NCBI GenBank assembly: GCA_003242205.1
Contig: QGUR01000298.1
Coordinates: forward strand, 1-5,532
Source: Chloroflexota bacterium
GTDB taxonomy: Bacteria; Chloroflexota; Anaerolineae; Aggregatilineales; Phototrophicaceae
Length of the DNA: 5,532 bases
Reading direction: 5' to 3'
Under the pieces are notes generated by a model that saw only the letters and a program-made list of their open reading frames with translations, was not told where the DNA came from and searched no databases. Both the position numbers and the translations under genes were made by a program. This document shows, one piece after another, positions 4,765 to 5,532 of the stretch. Positions within the stretch are counted from its first letter, which is position 1; every line of letters starts with the position of its first letter.

Positions 4765-5079
4765 TCAGGAGCCTGAAGCACCTGCCCGCTCTAGATTGAG
4801 CGCCAGCAGGCGGCGCAGCAGTTCCTCGTCGCCGTCGGGCGTGCGAAGCTGGCCGGCGAGGTCGCTCCAGCCATACGCTAATAGAACGGCATCGTCAAAT
4901 CGTTGCTTTAATAGCAGGACGGAGAGACCGCACCGTAAGAACCGCGCCTGTCCGCTGGTATTCTCCCCCGCCCGATGGTACACTTCCGCGCCGAGGCAGC
5001 CCGGCTCTCCGCGCAGAGGGCTGCCCCTCGTACTTTGCCTCTTATGGCTCCGCTGGGACGACCCAACGCAGACGATCAC
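4765..5079 (-). CDS. Doubtful small ORF, possible C-terminal remnant of a gene
   Basis: A 104-codon minus-strand frame from a GTG at 5079; I do not recognise the product. The C-terminal part, from about residue 31 (GAEVYHRAG) to the end, looks protein-like: a Leu/Ala-rich, probably helical segment with RFDDAVLLAYGWSDLAGQL and ELLRRLLALNLERAG. Codons in its last third (for example GACGAGGAACTGCTGCGCCG) look like those of neighbouring genes, while the middle uses CTA, TTA, CAA and TTT, which the neighbours avoid. The first 30 residues are Arg/Ser/Gly-rich, no Shine-Dalgarno sequence precedes the GTG, and this part lies antisense to the riboswitch at 5051, so the true start, if any, may be the GTG at 4983 (72 aa). 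A repeat 18 nt past its stop, in sense orientation, resembles the arrangement after two real genes here. Either a small gene or a truncated remnant. Confidence 0.33.
   Translation of the reverse strand: MIVCVGSSQRSHKRQSTRGSPLRGEPGCLGAEVYHRAGENTSGQARFLRCGLSVLLLKQRFDDAVLLAYGWSDLAGQLRTPDGDEELLRRLLALNLERAGASGS
4995..5025 (+). other. Hairpin upstream of the gdx riboswitch
   Basis: GGCAGCC (4995-5001) pairs with GGCTGCC (5019-5025), and CTCT (5005-5008) with AGAG (5015-5018): 11 bp with a three-base bulge and a 6-nt loop. It lies 26 nt before the first riboswitch hairpin. It might be part of the gdx leader or the end of an earlier unit. No confident promoter was found between 4880 and 5050; TATTCT (4959-4964) and TACACT (4979-4984), each preceded by TGG, are weak -10 candidates. 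Confidence 0.3.
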
Positions 5080-5106
5080 AGGAAGGGGACGGCCCCTTCA
5101 AAGGGG
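5051..5106 (+). promoter_or_regulatory. Guanidine-II (mini-ykkC) riboswitch upstream of gdx
   Basis: Two hairpins have the diagnostic ACGR tetraloops. The first is TGGG-ACGA-CCCA (5054-5065), with an outer CG/CG pairing across a C.A mismatch (5051-5068). The second is GAAGGGG-ACGG-CCCCTTC (5082-5099), 7 perfect pairs. A 16-nt linker joins them. This two-hairpin, ACGR-loop design, placed directly before a small multidrug resistance gene, is the mini-ykkC motif, known to bind free guanidinium through the paired loops. The expression platform is readable: CCCCT of hairpin 2 (5093-5097) can instead pair with AGGGG (5102-5106), which is the Shine-Dalgarno sequence. Guanidine binding should favour hairpin 2 and free the ribosome binding site, switching translation on. 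The motif is seen in the sequence; the mechanism is inferred from the class. Confidence 0.88.
5101..5106 (+). promoter_or_regulatory. Ribosome binding site of gdx, able to pair with the riboswitch
   Basis: AAGGGG lies 10 nt before the ATG at 5117. It can be masked by CCCCT of the second riboswitch hairpin. It also decides the start: the in-frame ATG at 5108 is only one base away and so is unlikely to be used. Confidence 0.7.
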
Positions 5107-5116
5107 AATGCATCGC

Positions 5117-5437
5117 ATGGCATGGGTTATTCTCGTCGTCGCCGGGCTGTTTGAAATGGCTTGGGCGCTGCTTTTGAAACAGTCCGAAGGGTTGACGCGG
5201 CCTGTTCCAACCATCGGCTTCGTGGTGTGCCTGGCCCTGAGCATGTTCCTGCTGGCGCAGGCGCTCAAAAGCCTGCCGGTCGGCTCGGCCTACGCCGTCT
5301 GGACGGGCATCGGCGCGGCGGGAACGGCGATTGTCGGCATGATCTTCCTCGGCGAGTCGCGCGATGTGCTGAAGCTGGTTTCGCTCGTCATGCTGATCGC
5401 AGGCATCATCGGCCTGCGGTTGACCAGCGGGGAGTGA
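5117..5437 (+). CDS. gdx: Guanidinium exporter of the small multidrug resistance family (Gdx/SugE)
   Basis: A 106-aa protein of the usual family length with four membrane segments (about 2-20, 32-50, 57-79, 84-102). It opens MAWVILVVAGLFEMAWA, with the essential membrane Glu at position 13 that binds substrate and protons, and Trp16. Other marks of the Gdx subtype are Ser42 and the segment LPVGSAYAVWTGIGA (53-67), with Tyr59 and Trp62; E. coli SugE (Gdx) has nearly the same motif. These proteins act as antiparallel dimers in the inner membrane and exchange guanidinium for protons. Only one subunit gene is present, as expected for a dual-topology homodimer. A guanidine-II riboswitch precedes it, which agrees with the subtype and argues against a general quaternary-ammonium pump. 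The ATG at 5117 is chosen for its spacing to AAGGGG. A palindromic repeat begins one base after the stop codon. Also known by the symbol sugE. Confidence 0.93.
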   Translation: MAWVILVVAGLFEMAWALLLKQSEGLTRPVPTIGFVVCLALSMFLLAQALKSLPVGSAYAVWTGIGAAGTAIVGMIFLGESRDVLKLVSLVMLIAGIIGLRLTSGE

Positions 5438-5438
5438 G

Positions 5439-5494
5439 AACCTCACCCCCTAGCCCCCTCTCCACGGCGAAAAACACGCCGTAGAGAGGGGGAA
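5439..5494 (+). repeat. Short palindromic repeat, copy 4 (directly after gdx)
   Basis: AACCTCACCCCCTAG is followed by a 16-nt arm (5454-5469), loop AAAAACA and the matching arm (5477-5492); 15 of 16 positions pair, with one C.A mismatch (5463 with 5483). It is nearly identical to the inverted copy at 4691-4746. It starts one base after the TGA of gdx. The long stem may block 3' exonucleases or help end transcription, although no T run follows. Confidence 0.85.
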
Positions 5495-5532
5495 CCGGAC
5501 GGGCGCGGCGTTGATAATGCTGCGTGCCCGAT

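Noticed and set aside
5072..5075. A third ACGA between the two riboswitch hairpins
   Set aside because: Its flanks (GCAG and TCAC) cannot form a stem, so it is not a third guanidine-II hairpin.
4331..5107. Long open frame that would extend the gdx protein upstream by over 250 residues
   Set aside because: It runs through the repeat island, the hairpins and the riboswitch, its product is Arg/Ser/Pro-rich without domains, and the SMR family is about 105 aa with its first membrane segment at the very start.
5108..5116. ATG at 5108 as the gdx start (MHRMAW...)
   Set aside because: It leaves only one base after the AAGGGG ribosome binding site; the ATG at 5117 gives 10 nt spacing and the usual MAW start of the family.
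5513..5518. GATAAT as a -10 box for a gene beyond the window
   Set aside because: No -35 fits at 15-19 bp and only 14 bases follow, so nothing supports it.

Overview
The window is high-GC bacterial DNA with tightly packed genes and short palindromic repeats. Its style suggests a Chloroflexota-like (Anaerolineae/Chloroflexia type) genome: secreted fasciclin (FAS1)/DUF4397 proteins, and a repeat beginning AACCTCACCCCCTAGCC of a kind I remember as common in that phylum. The taxonomic call is an inference from memory, not a search result. No tRNA, rRNA, CRISPR array or transposase is visible.

Layout. (1) 1-145, minus strand: the first 48 codons of a gene whose N-terminus resembles the RtcB family of RNA ligases, with a strong ribosome binding site and a good sigma70-type promoter. 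(2) 369-2021, plus: a secreted 550-aa protein, FAS1-DUF4397-FAS1, closed by an intrinsic terminator. (3) 2161-2895, plus: a TauE/SafE-family membrane transporter. (4) 3020-4150, plus: a second secreted protein, DUF4397 plus a degenerate FAS1 domain, with its own consensus-like promoter. (5) 4136-4746: about 600 bp of stacked palindromic repeats with no convincing gene. (6) 4765-5079, minus: a doubtful small ORF, perhaps a gene remnant. (7) 5051-5437, plus: a guanidine-II (mini-ykkC) riboswitch followed by a small multidrug resistance gene of the guanidinium exporter subtype (gdx/sugE). (8) 5439-5494: another copy of the palindromic repeat directly after the gdx stop. The last 38 bases hold no supported feature.

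The best functional unit is the riboswitch-gdx pair. Two hairpins with ACGA and ACGG loops precede a Gdx-type exporter, and the 3' strand of the second hairpin can alternatively pair with the Shine-Dalgarno sequence. This gives a direct reading of guanidine-induced translation of a guanidinium exporter. The two FAS1/DUF4397 genes look like paralogues separated by the transporter; each seems to be its own transcription unit.

The least explained feature is the repeat family. Four copies share flanks and a C.A mismatch at the same place in the stem, but carry different, internally complementary stem tips. Three of the four start at or within about 20 nt of a stop codon, in the sense direction of the gene they follow; one copy even encodes the last residues and the stop codon of the FAS1/DUF4397 gene.
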